In this document: one piece after another, positions 1 through 7,540 of the stretch
Layout: every line of letters begins with the position of its first letter
How positions within the stretch are numbered: position 1 is the first letter of the stretch
Source of the DNA: Actinomycetes bacterium
GTDB lineage: Bacteria; Actinomycetota; Thermoleophilia; Solirubrobacterales; 70-9
NCBI GenBank assembly: GCA_023436605.1
Contig: JAEZIQ010000154.1
Coordinates: 1-29,872 of the forward strand
Length of the DNA stretch: 29,872 bases
Direction: 5' to 3'
Position numbers and translations under genes: made by a program
The notes under the pieces: model-generated
What the model was told of the DNA's origin: nothing
Databases searched by the model: none
The model's input: only the letters and a program-made list of their open reading frames with translations

Positions 1-1888
1 CGGTCGGACCGAGCCGGTCGAGGATCTTGTAAATGCGGTCACCGGCGAAGAGCCTGATCACATCGTCTTCGGCTGAGAGGAAGAAACGGGAGGCACCGGG
101 ATCACCCTGACGGCCGGCACGACCGCGGAGCTGGTTGTCGATGCGGCGAGACTCGTGGCGCTCGGTGCCGCAGATGAACAGGCCACCAAGCGCCTTCACC
201 TCTTCGGCTTCAGCGTCACACTGGGGCTTCAGTTCCGCCGCGATCTTCTCGACCGCTTCGCTATAGCCCTCGTCTTCCGGCTGGAGACCCTGCTTGGCGA
301 CGATCGGGTGGGCCATGCCCTCCGGGTCGCCACCGAGCTTGATGTCGACGCCTCGACCGGCCATGTTGGTGGCGATCGTGACGGCGCCCTTGCGGCCGGC
401 CTGGGCGATCGTCTCGCCTTCCTTCTCGGCGTGTTCGGGCTTGGCGTTCAGGACAACGTGTTCGATGCCCTGCTTCTTGAGCTCCCTCGAGATCATTTCC
501 GAGACTTCGACCGAGACGGTGCCGACGAGGATCGGCTGACCGGTCTCGTGTCGGGTCACCAGCTCGCGGATGACCGCGTTCCACTTGCCTTCCTTGGTCT
601 TGAAGATCTGGTCGTTCTGATCGTCACGCGAGATCGGACGGTTGGTCGGAACCTCGACCACCGGCACCTTGTAGATCTTCATGAACTCGGTCGCCTCGGT
701 GAGGGCGGTACCGGTCATGCCGGAGAGCTTGTCGTAGAGGCGGAAGTAGTTCTGCAGGGTGATCGTGGCGAGGGTCTGGTTTTCCTCGCGGATCGCCACC
801 CCCTCCTTCGCCTCGACCGCCTGGTGGAGACCTTCCGACCAGCGCCGGCCTTCGAGGATGCGGCCGGTGAACTCGTCGATGATCATGACTTCACCGTCGA
901 CAACGGCGTAATCCTTGTCCTTCTTGTAGAGGGACTCGGCCTTCAGCGACTGGATCAGGTGGTTGACCAGGTTGCCGTTCTCGGCCATGTAGAGGTTCTC
1001 GACGCCGATGAATTTCTCGGCGTTCTCGACCCCGCGTTCGGTCGGGGAGACGGTCTTGTGCTTCTCGTCGTACTCGTAGTCGTAATCGGCGCCGGAAGTG
1101 TCCTTGCTCTCGCCCATCGACTTCAGTTTGGTCTTGGCGGGCACGCCCTCGAGCTGTTTGGCGAGGCGGGCAAAGGTGTAATACGTCTGGGCGGCTTCTT
1201 CCGGGGCGCCGGAGATGATCAGCGGGGTCCGCGCCTCGTCGATCAGGATGTTGTCAACCTCGTCGACGATCGCAAAGTCATGGGTCCGCTGGACCTTCTG
1301 CTCAAGTGAGCCAGCCATGTTGTCGCGCAGATAGTCAAACCCGAATTCGGAATTGGTGCCGTAGGTGACATCGCAGGCGTACTTTTCACGCCGGGCGGCC
1401 GGATCGTCGTTTTCCTGGATCCAGCCGACCGATATCCCGAGCAGGTCGTAGATCGGTTTCATCCAGAGCGCGTCGCGCTTCGAGAGGTAGTCGTTGACCG
1501 TGACCACGTGGACCGACTTGCCCCCGAGGGCGTTCAGGACGATCGCCAGGGTGCTGGTGAGGGTCTTGCCTTCACCGGTCTTCATTTCGGCGATGGCCCC
1601 GTCGTGCACGACCATGCCGCCGATCAGCTGCACGTCATAATGACGCTGGCCGAGCGCCCGCCAGGCAGCTTCGCGGGTCAGCGCAAACGATTCCGGCAGA
1701 AGATCATCGAGCGACTCACCGTTCTTTGCCCTCTCCCGGAGCGCGTTGGCTTCTTCGAGCAGCTCGTGATCTTCGAGCTCCTTCATTTCGGGCTCGATCC
1801 GGTTGATCGAATCGACCCTCTTCTCGTATGCCTTGAACTTGCGCCCCTCCCCCATCCTGAGCGCACGATCGATTAGCTGAATGGCCAT
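1..1888 (-). CDS. secA: SecA preprotein translocase ATPase (partial, 3' end outside window)
   Basis: This is the motor ATPase that drives secretory proteins through SecYEG at the cytoplasmic membrane. About 629 of the usual 850-950 residues are present, and the C-terminal part lies beyond base 1. Reading from the ATG at 1888, Walker A MKTGEGKT is at residues 102-109, followed by the nucleotide-binding stretch DEVDNILIDEARTPLIISG (209-227). The preprotein-binding region includes MTGTALTEATEF. Motif-VI-type residues GTERHESRRIDNQLRGRAG lie near the window edge. No Shine-Dalgarno sequence precedes the ATG. A TAACCT hexamer lies 7 nt upstream, which suggests a leaderless message. A strong hairpin separates it from hpf. 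The comF-hpf-secA order is common in bacteria, and prfB often follows (not visible here). Confidence 0.97.
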   Translation of the reverse strand, partial: MAIQLIDRALRMGEGRKFKAYEKRVDSINRIEPEMKELEDHELLEEANALRERAKNGESLDDLLPESFALTREAAWRALGQRHYDVQLIGGMVVHDGAIAEMKTGEGKTLTSTLAIVLNALGGKSVHVVTVNDYLSKRDALWMKPIYDLLGISVGWIQENDDPAARREKYACDVTYGTNSEFGFDYLRDNMAGSLEQKVQRTHDFAIVDEVDNILIDEARTPLIISGAPEEAAQTYYTFARLAKQLEGVPAKTKLKSMGESKDTSGADYDYEYDEKHKTVSPTERGVENAEKFIGVENLYMAENGNLVNHLIQSLKAESLYKKDKDYAVVDGEVMIIDEFTGRILEGRRWSEGLHQAVEAKEGVAIREENQTLATITLQNYFRLYDKLSGMTGTALTEATEFMKIYKVPVVEVPTNRPISRDDQNDQIFKTKEGKWNAVIRELVTRHETGQPILVGTVSVEVSEMISRELKKQGIEHVVLNAKPEHAEKEGETIAQAGRKGAVTIATNMAGRGVDIKLGGDPEGMAHPIVAKQGLQPEDEGYSEAVEKIAAELKPQCDAEAEEVKALGGLFICGTERHESRRIDNQLRGRAGRQGDPGASRFFLSAEDDVIRLFAGDRIYKILDRLGPT

Positions 1889-1895
1889 GGAGACA

Positions 1896-1901
1896 AGGTT
1901 A
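1896..1901 (-). promoter_or_regulatory. Candidate -10 box of a leaderless secA promoter
   Basis: On the minus strand the hexamer TAACCT ends 7 nt before the secA ATG, with TGTCTCC in between. This would place the transcription start at or next to the A of ATG. No convincing -35 hexamer was found. The absence of any SD sequence before secA supports the reading. Confidence 0.42.
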
Positions 1902-1947
1902 GCCGTTGAAGGTCACCGCCGACTAAAGGTGACGGGTCCAGCAAGAC

Positions 1948-1973
1948 GGAGGGGCCGGCTTTCCGGCCCCTCC
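1948..1973 (-). terminator. Perfect 11-bp hairpin between hpf and secA
   Basis: GGAGGGGCCGG at 1948-1958 pairs exactly with CCGGCCCCTCC at 1963-1973 around a 4-nt loop (CTTT on the plus strand). It is about 105 nt past the hpf stop and 60 nt before secA. There is no clear U tract on the minus strand, so it would be a U-poor, actinobacterial-style terminator or an RNA-stability hairpin. Confidence 0.55.
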
Positions 1974-1987
1974 GCAATGTGCAAGTA

Positions 1988-2074
1988 GGTCGGGCGGGGT
2001 CGGACCCGCCCTCCCGGCTCTACCCGACCCGCCCATTCGAAACAAGGAATGGTTGGCCGGGTCTCTGGCCGGGT
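1988..2074. repeat. GC-rich intergenic palindrome cluster, copy C of the A-rich-loop hairpin family
   Basis: Positions 1990-2010 hold the inverted repeat GGGCGGG...CCCGCCC. Positions 2022-2074 hold a stem in which GACCCGCCCA pairs with TGGCCGGGTC with one mismatch, then a CTCT bulge and an outer GGGT arm. The loop and right shoulder contain GAAACAAGGAATGG, identical over 14 nt to the copy at 19667-19680. The whole cluster sits directly after the hpf stop codon. Confidence 0.6.
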
Positions 2075-2078
2075 GCAG

Positions 2079-2447
2079 CTAGATGCCGGGCTGAGCGCCT
2101 CCGGTTTCGCGTCCCTGGAGGCGATTTACAAGCCTTCGGGTTTCCCTCCGCTTCCTGCGCTTCTCTCGGTGCCTCTTCACCTGCCTGCGCATGTCCTCTG
2201 CGAGTTCGTGGATGGTGTGGGTCATCTCGGGACTGGCTTCATGGGCATGAAGCGTTACTCCCTTGAGATGCAGGTTCGCCTCGGCCACGTACTTGTCGGA
2301 AATGGCCGGGTTCTGCTCCTCGGAGACGACAACTTCGATGCGGGCAAGCGACGAAACCTGTTCACCAAGTCGCTTGAACCGCTGGGTCACCTGCTCGCGC
2401 AATTCGTCTGTTACCTCGACGTTGCGACCACGAATCTCAATTCGCAT
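2079..2447 (-). CDS. hpf: Ribosome hibernation-promoting factor, short form (HPF/RaiA)
   Basis: This family binds the 30S subunit across the mRNA and tRNA channel and silences ribosomes in stationary phase. The 122-residue product starts MRIEIRGRNVEVTDELR and has the family's beta-alpha-beta pattern, with the conserved region VAEANLHLKGVTLHAHE at about 55-71. The C-terminal third is a basic, probably helical stretch (KRHREKRRKRRETRR, 91-105). The start at 2447 is chosen because a textbook AGGAGGT site lies just upstream. A longer reading from 2510 would overlap the promoter. The C-terminal dimerisation domain of long HPFs, usual in Actinomycetota, is absent. It follows comF by 110 nt and has its own promoter. 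Confidence 0.9.
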   Translation of the reverse strand: MRIEIRGRNVEVTDELREQVTQRFKRLGEQVSSLARIEVVVSEEQNPAISDKYVAEANLHLKGVTLHAHEASPEMTHTIHELAEDMRRQVKRHREKRRKRRETRRLVNRLQGRETGGAQPGI

Positions 2448-2481
2448 GGGACCTCCTCGCGGGGTTGTGTTCCTTTCGCGG

Positions 2482-2510
2482 ATGGTAGCCGGGTCGCAGG
2501 ATGTTGGCAA
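2482..2510 (-). promoter_or_regulatory. hpf promoter with -35 and -10 boxes
   Basis: On the minus strand TTGCCA (2510-2505) is followed by a 17-nt spacer and TACCAT (2487-2482). Both match the actinobacterial housekeeping sigma consensus. The predicted start is near 2475, which gives a leader of about 28 nt containing the AGGAGGT ribosome-binding site. It is the best two-box promoter in the window. It suggests hpf can be transcribed independently of the upstream comF operon. Confidence 0.65.
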
Positions 2511-2557
2511 GGACCCGGCTGTTGAGATCGCCAGTTGCGCGATTTATTGCGGCGCCG

Positions 2558-3199
2558 TCAGAGCCGACGGGTAAAGGTAAGTGCGTGGATCCACGCCGCT
2601 CCCGCCTGCCGTAGCGCACCGGCCGCAGCCGAAAGGGTGGCTCCGGTGGTCATCACGTCGTCGATCAGCAGGATCCCGTGGCCCCCGATCACCCGCCCGG
2701 CGTCCGCGAGCGCCACTATCCCGGGCGGGTCGGCGAGCCTGCCCGCTCGGTTGCGCCCACGCTGCCGGCCCGAGCCGCGTCGCGTCAGGACCGGGATCGC
2801 TGGTGCCGGTATACCGGTCAGCTCCCGGATCTCCCCGGCCAGAAGGTCAACCGGGTCAAAACCCCTGACCCAGGTCCTGAGACGGGCCGGCGGAACCGGC
2901 ACGATCACGGCGCCCCGGTCCGCGGGACCGGTCGCGTCCGCCATGAAACCGGCGATCAGGCCGGCCAGCCGGATCAGGTGGCGGAACTTGTAGGCAGCCA
3001 GCAAGTCCCGGGCCACTCCCTGGTGGTCGGCGCAGGAAGCGATCCGGTCGACTCCGTCGGGCGGATCGTCGCGCAGGACGCGCGAGCGGTTGAGTTCCCC
3101 CATGCAACCGCCGCAGACCAGGCTGTCGGGATCGACCGCCGTCCCGCAGAGCGGACAATTCGAAGGCACGAACCAGCTGGCAACCCGACCGAAGTCCAT
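2558..3199 (-). CDS. comF: ComF family phosphoribosyltransferase-like protein
   Basis: The 213-residue protein has the ComF layout. An N-terminal zinc-ribbon-like module has cysteines at 15, 18, 29 and 32. A type I phosphoribosyltransferase domain follows, with the PRPP-binding signature IDDVMTTGAT at about 179-188. YKFRHLIRLA (70-79) and VPVPPARLRTWVRGFDP (100-116) are also typical of the family. Family members are linked to DNA uptake and processing in naturally competent bacteria, but in Actinomycetota the role is unproven. No other competence gene is in the window. The ATG is preceded directly by GGGAGG, which is too close to be an ideal SD; GGCAGG a few nt further up may serve. It lies 56 nt after the second nucleotidyltransferase with no visible promoter, so it may be the last gene of that operon. 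Confidence 0.88.
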   Translation of the reverse strand: MDFGRVASWFVPSNCPLCGTAVDPDSLVCGGCMGELNRSRVLRDDPPDGVDRIASCADHQGVARDLLAAYKFRHLIRLAGLIAGFMADATGPADRGAVIVPVPPARLRTWVRGFDPVDLLAGEIRELTGIPAPAIPVLTRRGSGRQRGRNRAGRLADPPGIVALADAGRVIGGHGILLIDDVMTTGATLSAAAGALRQAGAAWIHALTFTRRL

Positions 3200-3255
3200 C
3201 CTCCCAACCTGCCGGGAAAATGCTCACGCGTGGCACTACGGGTGCAACAAAACTC

Positions 3256-4272
3256 TTAATCCCTGGTTGGACCGAGGAGACCTCCGGCGAGGAAGGCACC
3301 CTTCTCGAGCGATGAGCGGCTGAGCAGGACGGCTTCGCGCACCCCGGCTCCCGCCCCGATCGAGCAGCCCTCGCCCAGCACGAGCGGCCCGACCAGCTGG
3401 GCGCCCGCTCCGATCCGGGCCCCGTCGCCGATCAGGACCGGACCGTCGATTTCGGCGCCCTCGAGCCCTTCGACTTCACCGGCGACCCAGACTTCAGGCT
3501 GGACCTCGTTCTCGGGGAGACCGAGGTCTACGTCTCCGAACAACCCGTCGAAATTACTCTGGATCAGCTCGTCGATCGTACCGATGTCATTCCAGTAGGC
3601 GTCAGTCTCGTGGGCAAAGAAGTCGATGCCGGCATCGAGCAGTCCGGGGAAGACGTCGTAGGCCCAGTCGGCGAACTCGTCGGGATGTCCGGGTTCGGCC
3701 AGCTTGCTTTGACCCGGTCCCGGGAAGAAATCGAAGATCTCCCGGTTGAACATGTAGATGCCGCAATTGGCCAGATCGGAAAGGGCCTCTTCGGGATCCG
3801 GCTTCTCCTGGAAGCCCTGGATCCGGCCAGCTTCGTCGGTGATCACCACCCCGAACTCGGAGGTGTCGTCGACCCGGCGGGTGGCCAGAGTGGCAATTCC
3901 ACCGTGCGAGCGGTGGAAATCGCGCATTGCGGTCAGGTCGATGTCGGTCATCGCGTCGCCGGAGATGATCAGGAAGTCGTCTTCGAAGAAGTGCGAGGCG
4001 AAGCGCACGCCGCCGGCGGTGCCGAGCAGTTCTTCCTCGAAGGAGTAGGTCAGCTCGACCCCGAAAGAAGATCCGTCACCGAAGTGGTCCCTGATCGCGT
4101 CGGGGTACCAGTGAATGTTGGCGATTACCTCGGTGAATTCGTGCCCTGCGAGCAGCCGGATGATGTGCTCCATGACCGGCCGGTTCAGGACCGGGACCAT
4201 CGGTTTGGGCACGGATCGGGTAACAGGCCTGAGCCTCGTGCCCAGTCCGGCGGCCAGAACCATCGCCCTCAT
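3256..4272 (-). CDS. Sugar-phosphate nucleotidyltransferase with left-handed beta-helix tail (GDP-mannose pyrophosphorylase-like)
   Basis: The 338-residue enzyme should couple a sugar 1-phosphate to NTP to give an NDP-sugar. Residues 5-25 carry the signature AAGLGTRLRPVTRSVPKP. ISGDAMTDIDL supplies the two metal aspartates (about D106 and D110). FQEKPDP and the NCGIYMFNRE region complete the nucleotidyltransferase core. From about residue 258 there are hexapeptide-type repeats (IGDGARIGAGAQLVGPLVLG), a left-handed beta-helix. This layout is seen in mannose-1-phosphate guanylyltransferases and in glucose-1-phosphate enzymes, so the nucleotide and sugar are not fixed by sequence alone. Its ATG overlaps the stop of the isomerase gene by one base (TGATG). 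The neighbouring phosphomannose isomerase activity favours GDP-mannose. Confidence 0.85.
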   Translation of the reverse strand: MRAMVLAAGLGTRLRPVTRSVPKPMVPVLNRPVMEHIIRLLAGHEFTEVIANIHWYPDAIRDHFGDGSSFGVELTYSFEEELLGTAGGVRFASHFFEDDFLIISGDAMTDIDLTAMRDFHRSHGGIATLATRRVDDTSEFGVVITDEAGRIQGFQEKPDPEEALSDLANCGIYMFNREIFDFFPGPGQSKLAEPGHPDEFADWAYDVFPGLLDAGIDFFAHETDAYWNDIGTIDELIQSNFDGLFGDVDLGLPENEVQPEVWVAGEVEGLEGAEIDGPVLIGDGARIGAGAQLVGPLVLGEGCSIGAGAGVREAVLLSRSSLEKGAFLAGGLLGPTRD

Positions 4273-5246
4273 CAGGTCTTGCCCAGGCGCCGCTTGAAGT
4301 TCTGGATTTCGTCGACCGGAAGCGGGTCGACACCGCGCAGGGAGGCCACCTCGACCGAAACCAGGTCACCGAACATCACAGCCCAGAAGAGTCGCTCCGA
4401 CCGGGTCTCCCCCGAGGTCTCCACCGAAAACACGGGTGCCCCCGTCTTCTCGATCGATTCGGCGGTGAGCTCCATGCGGCGGCGTTCCCGGGGTGACTGA
4501 CCGGAATCGGTCAGGAAGATCGCACCGAGGCCTCCGGCCCCCTTCGACCAGGCCTCCATCAGGTTGTGGTTCGCTTCGGGGATCTCCGCCGCAAAGGCGA
4601 GCTGCTTCGCGTTCTCGTTGAACTGGTTGGCCCAGCGCCTGGCCGGGGCCGTTGTGAGGCTTGCTCCATGCACGACAACTGGAGTGTCGCCGATTTGTGA
4701 GGCGAGTGCCCTCGCAAAGGGTTCCATATCGCTCTTGCAGGCGTCGAGGAAATCGGCGGCCTGCTCGAGTTCCCGCCGCACATCGGGGGCAACTCCAGCG
4801 AGATGGGCAACGTGGGCAGAGACGACTGTCATGTATCCGACGGTCATCCGGGGCTGGAAGAAGCCCGGCAGGCCGACCACGCCGATGCCGGCGTCACGGG
4901 CTCGGGCACCGAGTTCACCCCCGGTCCCGGCGACCCAGCGGTGGGTTCCGGCTTCACCGGCGTCTTTGAAGGAAGACAGGGTTTCCTCGGTGTCGCCCGA
5001 GTAGCTGGACGCGAGCACCGCCCAGTCCGCGGTGATCCACTTCGGCAGACCGTACGTCCGGGAGATGATCATCGGGCCGGTGAGGCGGTTGTCGAGGAGA
5101 CCGCGGGCCAGTTCGGCACCGATCGCCGAGCCACCCATCCCGCAGACCACGAAGCCGGAGGAAGGACGCGCCTTTAGCTGCGCCGAATCGACCCGCCAGA
5201 GGGCATCGCGGATGTGATTCGGGATGTCTAGTACGTCCTCAAGCAT
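4272..5246 (-). CDS. Bifunctional phosphoglucose/phosphomannose isomerase (SIS domain)
   Basis: This enzyme should interconvert fructose 6-phosphate with glucose 6-phosphate and mannose 6-phosphate, the entry step to GDP-mannose. The 324-residue length fits the small PGI/PMI family, not classical PGI (about 550). CGMGGSAIGAELARG (35-49) and SSYSGDTEETLSSF (80-93) are the two phosphosugar-binding SIS motifs. By family comparison, the likely catalytic residues are the Glu of FNENAK (about E211), the His of EANHN (about H227) and the Lys of IQNFKRRL (about K318). All three are present. The ATG at 5246 lies inside the end of the upstream nucleotidyltransferase gene (8-nt overlap), which implies translational coupling. 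A GAGG motif precedes the ATG. Confidence 0.88.
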   Translation of the reverse strand: MLEDVLDIPNHIRDALWRVDSAQLKARPSSGFVVCGMGGSAIGAELARGLLDNRLTGPMIISRTYGLPKWITADWAVLASSYSGDTEETLSSFKDAGEAGTHRWVAGTGGELGARARDAGIGVVGLPGFFQPRMTVGYMTVVSAHVAHLAGVAPDVRRELEQAADFLDACKSDMEPFARALASQIGDTPVVVHGASLTTAPARRWANQFNENAKQLAFAAEIPEANHNLMEAWSKGAGGLGAIFLTDSGQSPRERRRMELTAESIEKTGAPVFSVETSGETRSERLFWAVMFGDLVSVEVASLRGVDPLPVDEIQNFKRRLGKT

Positions 5247-6219
5247 TCACGACCTCACCGCACTCATTCTTGCCAAGGACTTCATCTCCTACCGTACTCC
5301 CCGGCGGGACTATTACGCCGGAACCGATGATCGACCCTTCTACCTGAGCTCCTTCCCCGACCTCGCTTCCTTCAAGCAGGACCGACCCCTTCACCGTGGC
5401 GCCAGGCCGGACTTTGGCTCCCGCTCCGATTATCGCCCGGGGTCCGATCGTCGCGCTCGGGTCGACTTCGGCATCCGGAGCAATGTGAACTCCGTCGCTG
5501 TTCGGCGGGACCTCGGTCTTGATCCGGCCTTCGAGAATGTCCCAGCTGGCGTCGAAATAACGCTCCCGCGTGCCGAAGTCCATCCAGTAGCCCTCGAGCT
5601 GCCTGGCGTAAAGGCCGTTCCCGGTAATCGAGGGATAGAACTCCTTCTCGATCGAGACTTCCCGGCCGGGCGGCACCTCGGCGATCGCCTCCCGCTCGAG
5701 GACGTACGTGCCCGCGTTGATCAGCCCGGGACCCGTCCGGTACGGATCCTTCTCGCTGAACCGGAGAACCTGCCCCTGCTCGTCGATGTCGACCAGCCCG
5801 TAACTGCTCGAATCTTCCACCTGATAGAGGCCGAGGGTGGCGCGGGCTCCGGTTTCTTCATGCTGATTCCAGAGGGCGGTCAGATCGAGGTCAGCCAGCA
5901 CATCGCCGTTGAGGGCGAAGAAACGTTCATCGAGATGGTCGAGGGCGAAACGGATCGCGCCAGCGGTCCCGAGAGTCTCCTCTTCGACCAGATACTTGAG
6001 CCGCGGGCCCCCGGGTTCCCCATCTCCGAGGACGCTCTTCATCTCGTCGGGCAGAAAGCCGCAGGCCAGGATCACCTCATCGACTCCGTGGCTACCCAGC
6101 CACTCAGTCATGTAAAGCAGAAACGGCCGGTCAACCAGGGTCAGGACCGGTTTCGGCGTCCCGTAGGTCAGGGGCCGTAGTCTCGTTCCCCTGCCTCCAA
6201 CCAGTACCAGTGCCTGCAA
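5239..6219 (-). CDS. Sugar-phosphate nucleotidyltransferase with beta-helix tail (first copy in operon)
   Basis: The 326-residue protein is a paralogue of the gene at 3256-4272. The signature VGGRGTRLRPLTYGTPKP is at 7-24 and the metal aspartates lie in LNGDVLADLDL (about D106, D110). The core motifs FSEKDP and INAGTYVLERE follow, as does a YWMDFGTRERY motif typical of GDP-mannose and dTDP-glucose pyrophosphorylases. Hexapeptide repeats run from about 245 to 315. The start is a TTG at 6219 preceded by AAGGCGGA; no other start preserves the N-terminal GxGTRL motif. It follows the UDP-glucose dehydrogenase stop by 19 nt. Two such enzymes in one operon suggest two nucleotide sugars, for example GDP-mannose and UDP-glucose, the latter feeding the dehydrogenase. 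Which is which cannot be read from the sequence. Confidence 0.85.
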   Translation of the reverse strand: MQALVLVGGRGTRLRPLTYGTPKPVLTLVDRPFLLYMTEWLGSHGVDEVILACGFLPDEMKSVLGDGEPGGPRLKYLVEEETLGTAGAIRFALDHLDERFFALNGDVLADLDLTALWNQHEETGARATLGLYQVEDSSSYGLVDIDEQGQVLRFSEKDPYRTGPGLINAGTYVLEREAIAEVPPGREVSIEKEFYPSITGNGLYARQLEGYWMDFGTRERYFDASWDILEGRIKTEVPPNSDGVHIAPDAEVDPSATIGPRAIIGAGAKVRPGATVKGSVLLEGSEVGEGAQVEGSIIGSGVIVPPGSTVGDEVLGKNECGEVVNA

Positions 6220-6238
6220 TCCGCCTTACCCGCTTTCG

Positions 6239-7540
6239 TCACTGCGCCCCGGCTTTGCCGATTCCTTCGTAAAGGAAGCCGGCAGAGCGGAGAGCGTCAG
6301 CGTCAAGAAAATTTCGTCCGTCAATGAGCAATGGACGCCGCATCATTTCGGCTGCTCCGGTCCAGTCGATCTCCCTGAACTCCGACCATTCTGTAACAAG
6401 AACGGCCGCGTCCGACCCTTCGAGTGCCGACTGGGCTGAGTCCTTCATTTCAACTCCCGGCAGGAGACTTCTCGCGTTGTCCATCGCTACCGGGTCGAAG
6501 GCAACCACTTCGGCGCCCTCGCCCCTGAGACGAGCGGACAGAACGAGACTCGACGCCTCTCGCATGTCGTCCGTATCGGGTTTGAAAGCGAGTCCCAGAA
6601 GGGCGATCTGCTTGCCGACGAGGGAACCGAGGTGCTTGGTCAGCTTGCTCACTACCCGTCGCTTCTGAAGCTCGTTTACCTCGATGACGGAGTTCAGCAG
6701 CTGGAAGTGGTAACCCGAATTGCCGGCCAGCAGCTTCAGCGCGTTGACATCCTTGGGGAAGCAGGATCCGCCGAAGCCGATCCCCGGTCGGAGGAAGTGC
6801 GGACCGATCCGTTCGTCGAGCCCCATGCCGCGGGCGACTTCACCCACGTCTGCGCCGACTTCTTCGCAAACGTTGGCGATCTCGTTGATGAACGAGATTC
6901 TGGTCGCCAGATACGCGTTAGAGGCGAGTTTGATCATCTCCGCGCTGGAAGTGTCGGTCATCACGATCTCGCCGCCAAGCGGCCGGTACAGAGCCGCCAC
7001 TTCCTCGGCGGCCGTGAGGTCTTCGGGCTCGGCCCCGACCACGACCCGGTCCGGGTTCATGAAGTCATCGACCGCGGTCCCTTCCTTAAGGAACTCGGGG
7101 CATGAGACGTAGGCGAGCCCGGGCAGGTCGCGGCGGATCGACGTCCCGGTGCCGGCCGGAACGGTGCTCTTCATGATCAGAACGTGATCACCGTCAGCCT
7201 TGAGGTCTTCGACTACGGACCGCACCCGCGAAAGGTCAGCGTCGCCCGAGTAGGTCGGCGGCGTGTCGACACAGACGAAGAGCAGCCGGGCCGAACCCAG
7301 GAGCTGATCCATGTCGGTCGTGAAGGTGAGCCGTTCCCGGTTCTTCTCCAGCAGTTCGGCCAGACCCGGCTCGTGGATCGTTATTTCGCCCCGGCTCAGC
7401 GAATCGACCTTTTCCTGGAGCACGTCGCGAGCGATCACCCGGTGACCCAACTCGGCGAAACATGCGGCGGTGACGAGGCCGACCCAGCCGACCCCGATGA
7501 CACCGATCGGTGCCTTTTCTTCTGAATTCATTTGACTCAC
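6239..7540 (-). CDS. ugd: UDP-glucose 6-dehydrogenase (UDP-glucose/GDP-mannose dehydrogenase family)
   Basis: The enzyme oxidises UDP-glucose twice with NAD+ to give UDP-glucuronate, a precursor of acidic wall polysaccharides. The 433-residue length is normal. The NAD-binding Rossmann motif GVIGVGWVGLV is at 13-23. Further family motifs are STVPAGTG (125-132), CPEFLKEG (147-154) and AEMIKLASNAYLATRISF, which carries the conserved Lys (about K204). The active-site Cys lies in GFGGSCFPKD (about C260). LGLAFKPDTDDMREA marks the C-terminal substrate domain. The GTG start at 7540 overlaps the LCP stop by 4 nt (GTGA); an ATG three codons on is the alternative start. GDP-mannose dehydrogenase is a possible alternative because the operon also makes mannose phosphates, but the motifs fit UGD better. 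Confidence 0.9.
   Translation of the reverse strand: MSQMNSEEKAPIGVIGVGWVGLVTAACFAELGHRVIARDVLQEKVDSLSRGEITIHEPGLAELLEKNRERLTFTTDMDQLLGSARLLFVCVDTPPTYSGDADLSRVRSVVEDLKADGDHVLIMKSTVPAGTGTSIRRDLPGLAYVSCPEFLKEGTAVDDFMNPDRVVVGAEPEDLTAAEEVAALYRPLGGEIVMTDTSSAEMIKLASNAYLATRISFINEIANVCEEVGADVGEVARGMGLDERIGPHFLRPGIGFGGSCFPKDVNALKLLAGNSGYHFQLLNSVIEVNELQKRRVVSKLTKHLGSLVGKQIALLGLAFKPDTDDMREASSLVLSARLRGEGAEVVAFDPVAMDNARSLLPGVEMKDSAQSALEGSDAAVLVTEWSEFREIDWTGAAEMMRRPLLIDGRNFLDADALRSAGFLYEGIGKAGAQ

Noticed and set aside
155..1309. 384-codon plus-strand frame opposite secA
   Set aside because: The minus-strand translation is unmistakable SecA; the plus frame has no motif.
3200..3255. TTGCAC as the -35 of a comF promoter
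   Set aside because: The hexamer 17 nt downstream (AGCATT) is a poor -10 and no TANNNT is present, so comF is more likely part of the upstream operon.
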